Made by a program: the position numbers and the translations under genes. Below, in pieces: positions 6,836 through 8,155 of a stretch of 8,155 bases of DNA. Under the pieces are notes generated by a model. That model had not been told where the DNA came from and searched no databases. It was given only the letters and a program-made list of their open reading frames with translations. The DNA is from Anaerolineae bacterium (lineage in GTDB: Bacteria; Chloroflexota; Anaerolineae; Anaerolineales; Villigracilaceae). Every line of letters starts with the position of its first letter. The first letter of the stretch is position 1. The stretch spans positions 1 to 8,155 of the forward strand of contig RFJH01000189.1 of the NCBI GenBank assembly GCA_003694975.1. Reading direction: 5' to 3'.

Positions 6836-7705
6836 ATGGGGAATGTGCTTCTACTGGCTACCTTGGGGAGCAAAGCTCAACTAATCACGTTGGCGCTGGA
6901 TTGTCTGCGCGAGCAAGGGGTAGAGCCGCGAGAAATCGTTGTTGTGCATACGCGGCGTGAGCGTCCGGAAACGGCGCGGGCCTTGAAGCGGTTAGATGAA
7001 GAAATCGAGCGAGGAGGGATGCCGCCATACCGCTCGCTGGAACTCAGTGGTCCGCAGGGGGTATTGCGTGATGTCACCGCGCCGGAGGAGGTCGAGATCG
7101 CCTTTCGCCGCCTGTATGAAGAAGTGCGGGAGGCGAAACTGGCCGAGAAGACGGTTCACATGCTCATCGCCGGAGGGCGTCGCACGTTGACCGTCTTCGG
7201 GATGGCTGTGGCACAGATGCTCTTCGATGACGATGACCGCCTGTGGCATCTCGCCTCCCACCCTGACCTGGAGGCCTCCGGCGCCCTGCACGCCCGACCG
7301 GGCGAATGGGCGCGCCTGATCCCCATTCCTGTCATCCCCTGGGGGCGTCTGTCGCCCGTCTTCGACGCCTTGCGCGATGTGAGCGATCCTTTCCAGGCCG
7401 CCCAACGCCTGGCCGACCTCCGCCTCCATGAGCAGTGGGACGCGGCGCGCATCTTCCTGCTCACCAAAATCACCCCCGCCGAACAACAAGTGGTGGACTT
7501 ACTCGTGGGAGAGGGACTGAGACAGGCGGAGATTGCGGAGCGCCTCCACCTTTCGCCGCGCACGGTAGAACAGCATCTGCGCGCCGTCTATCGCAAAGCC
7601 GCAGAACACTGGCAGGTGAGTGAAGTCAACCAGACACGCCTGGTTCGTCTCCTGCTCCCCTTCTATCAATGGAAAAGCGGAGGAATTACGGGAAATCCCC
7701 CATGA
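6836..7705 (+). CDS. CARF-domain protein (NE0113-like) with C-terminal LuxR-type HTH; likely cyclic oligoadenylate-responsive regulator
   Basis: The N-terminal part (1 to about 170) looks like a CARF ligand-binding domain. It opens with the strand-loop NVLLLATLGSKAQLI (3-17), continues with IVVVHTRRE (34-42), and has the second ligand loop LIAGGRRTLTVFGMAVAQ (110-127) followed by DRLWHL (134-139). These match CRISPR-associated NE0113/Csm6/Csx1-type CARF domains, which bind cyclic oligoadenylates made by Cas10. The C-terminus (about 208-260) is a GerE/LuxR-type helix-turn-helix: LTKITPAEQQVVDLLVGEGL, then RQAEIAERLHLSPRTVEQHL as the turn and recognition helix, and RAVYRKA. There is no HEPN or PD-(D/E)xK nuclease domain, so it is more likely a transcription factor than an effector. 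Translation was taken from the ATG at 6836, where the CARF strand begins; the open frame runs back to 6704 but would overlap the previous gene. The next gene is cas10, so the regulated target is probably the CRISPR locus. A ring-nuclease activity of the CARF part is an alternative or additional role. Confidence 0.85.
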   Translation: MGNVLLLATLGSKAQLITLALDCLREQGVEPREIVVVHTRRERPETARALKRLDEEIERGGMPPYRSLELSGPQGVLRDVTAPEEVEIAFRRLYEEVREAKLAEKTVHMLIAGGRRTLTVFGMAVAQMLFDDDDRLWHLASHPDLEASGALHARPGEWARLIPIPVIPWGRLSPVFDALRDVSDPFQAAQRLADLRLHEQWDAARIFLLTKITPAEQQVVDLLVGEGLRQAEIAERLHLSPRTVEQHLRAVYRKAAEHWQVSEVNQTRLVRLLLPFYQWKSGGITGNPP

Positions 7706-7730
7706 CGAATATGTGCTGAAGTGCTAGACT
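7702..7730 (+). promoter_or_regulatory. Weak candidate promoter with extended -10 for cas10
   Basis: ATGACG (7702-7707; four of six bases match the -35 consensus), a 17-bp spacer, then TAGACT (7725-7730; four of six match TATAAT) preceded by TGC, which makes an extended -10 (TGCTAGACT, 7722-7730). Transcription would start near 7737, almost exactly at the foot of the structured leader. The -35 overlaps the stop codon of the CARF-HTH gene. It is a weak match on its own; its position is what makes it worth noting, and the CARF-HTH protein could act here. Confidence 0.35.
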
Positions 7731-7741
7731 GATAACACCCC

Positions 7742-7855
7742 GGAGTAGGGCTTACACAACATTCACGCAGGCGTAATGCTTCGTGGTAAACCACCCTCTT
7801 CGGTGGTCAGGGAGCCCGGCTTCCTCGGAGTAAGCCCGTAACTCCTGCCTGGAGT
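7742..7855 (+). ncRNA. Candidate structured RNA leader (four-way junction) upstream of cas10
   Basis: The strands GGAGT-A-GGGCTTAC (7742-7755) and GTAAGCCC-GTA-ACTCC (7830-7845) pair in 8 + 5 perfect base pairs around a small internal loop. They close a junction holding three hairpins: CATT-C-ACG with CGT-AATG (7760-7778, one bulged C, CAGG loop), ACCACC with GGTGGT (7790-7807, CTCTTC loop), and AGGGAG with CTTCCT (7809-7825, one G-U pair). Just outside it, ACTCC (7841-7845) can instead pair with GGAGT (7851-7855) across a TGCCT loop. CTCCT (7842-7846) can also pair with AGGAG (7867-7871) in the cas10 ribosome binding site AAGGAGG (7866-7872). This looks like a regulatory leader or a transposon-end RNA. 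I do not recognise it as a known riboswitch. All pairings were read by eye, without an energy calculation. Confidence 0.55.
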
Positions 7856-7876
7856 AGATGCCTGTAAGGAGGACAG

Positions 7877-8155
7877 ATGACGAAAGAGATATACCAGATC
7901 GCCCTGGCAGGGCTGTTGCATGACATCGGCAAGTTCGCGCAGAGGAGAGCGGAAGGCGGTTCGCTGGAAAGTGAGGACGCGAAGCAGATGTATGGGCACT
8001 ATCATGCCATGCTGACAGCAGATTTTCTCAAGGAAATCCTGCCGTTTGGCGATGACGTGCGTTTGCCTGCCGCCAATCACCACGTGCCGCAAAGTCAGGC
8101 GGATTGGGTCGTCAAAGCTGCCGATGTGCTCTCGGCAGGTGAACGCGCCGATCCA
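7877..8155 (+). CDS. csm1: Cas10/Csm1, N-terminal HD nuclease domain (partial, cut by window end)
   Basis: The 93 codons visible before the window ends encode the N-terminal HD domain of the type III CRISPR large subunit. The HD motif is intact: LAGLLHDIGKFAQR with His15-Asp16, then His41 and His43, His68-His69 in NHHVP, and Asp83 in AADVLSAGERAD. The last phrase closely resembles the conserved Csm1 segment and points to subtype III-A or a related one. In characterised systems this domain degrades single-stranded DNA on target RNA binding, while the Palm domains, here beyond the window, make cyclic oligoadenylates. The start is supported by AAGGAGG (7866-7872), four bases before the ATG. The gene lies 171 bp after the CARF-HTH regulator and behind a structured leader. 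Further cas genes (csm2-csm6) would be expected downstream. The subtype cannot be fixed from this fragment. Confidence 0.92.
   Translation, partial: MTKEIYQIALAGLLHDIGKFAQRRAEGGSLESEDAKQMYGHYHAMLTADFLKEILPFGDDVRLPAANHHVPQSQADWVVKAADVLSAGERADP

Noticed and set aside
7559..7576. RTVEQH in the CARF protein as a HEPN RNase motif (R-x4-H)
   Set aside because: It falls in the predicted recognition helix of the LuxR-type HTH (residues 242-247), and no HEPN domain surrounds it. The match is coincidental.
7763..8092. A 109-codon minus-strand frame
   Set aside because: It is antisense to cas10 and to the structured leader, and its product has no recognisable feature. The + strand Cas10 HD motif is unmistakable.
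1..8155. CRISPR array
   Set aside because: I saw no series of regularly spaced identical repeats of 24-40 bp. The only short direct repeats (385/421 and the GGAGT copies) are too few and too short.

Overview
The window looks like a piece of a GC-rich bacterial chromosome, most probably from the Chloroflexota (Anaerolineae-like). That assignment is inference. It rests on the high GC content, on several genes with no visible Shine-Dalgarno sequence, and on the mix of a CoxM/CoxS/CoxL-type hydroxylase, a DUF1361 membrane protein, a YqeB-type protein and a type III CRISPR system. It is not based on a marker gene.

Layout. Bases 1-612 hold no convincing gene. They contain short inverted and direct repeats, one copy of what looks like a dispersed 'GTCATCGCGAGG...' intergenic repeat, and a good sigma70-like promoter (535-564). 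From 613 to 6759 six genes run head to tail on the + strand with gaps of 5-24 bp and one 13-bp overlap, so they probably form one operon: an unrecognised all-helical protein; a fused FAD + [2Fe-2S] subunit of a xanthine dehydrogenase-family molybdenum hydroxylase; a small two-helix membrane protein; the large molybdopterin-binding subunit; a DUF1361 multi-pass membrane protein; and a YqeB/EF2563-family protein linked to selenium-dependent molybdenum hydroxylases. The two enzyme subunits carry all the cofactor sites expected of this family (FAD, two [2Fe-2S] clusters, molybdopterin and the catalytic Glu), so an active hydroxylase is likely. Its substrate cannot be read from the sequence, but it lacks the CO dehydrogenase active-site loop.

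At about 6760 the content changes to a type III CRISPR-Cas locus, also on the + strand. A perfect TATAAT lies directly before a gene for a CARF-domain protein (NE0113-like) whose C-terminus is a LuxR/GerE-type helix-turn-helix. This is a likely transcription factor controlled by cyclic oligoadenylate. After a 171-bp gap comes the start of cas10/csm1, with an intact HD nuclease motif, cut by the window end. The gap is not plain: about 104 nt (7742-7845) can fold into a closed four-way junction (a 13-bp closing stem around three hairpins). The 3' strand of its closing stem can alternatively pair with a downstream hairpin arm or with the cas10 ribosome binding site.

The most interesting part is 6824-8155: a CARF-HTH signal-responsive regulator, a candidate structured RNA leader, and the Cas10 that would make the signal. 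Together they suggest a feedback circuit in which cyclic oligoadenylate made by Cas10 changes expression of the CRISPR locus. That circuit is inference; the domains and the pairings can be read directly.
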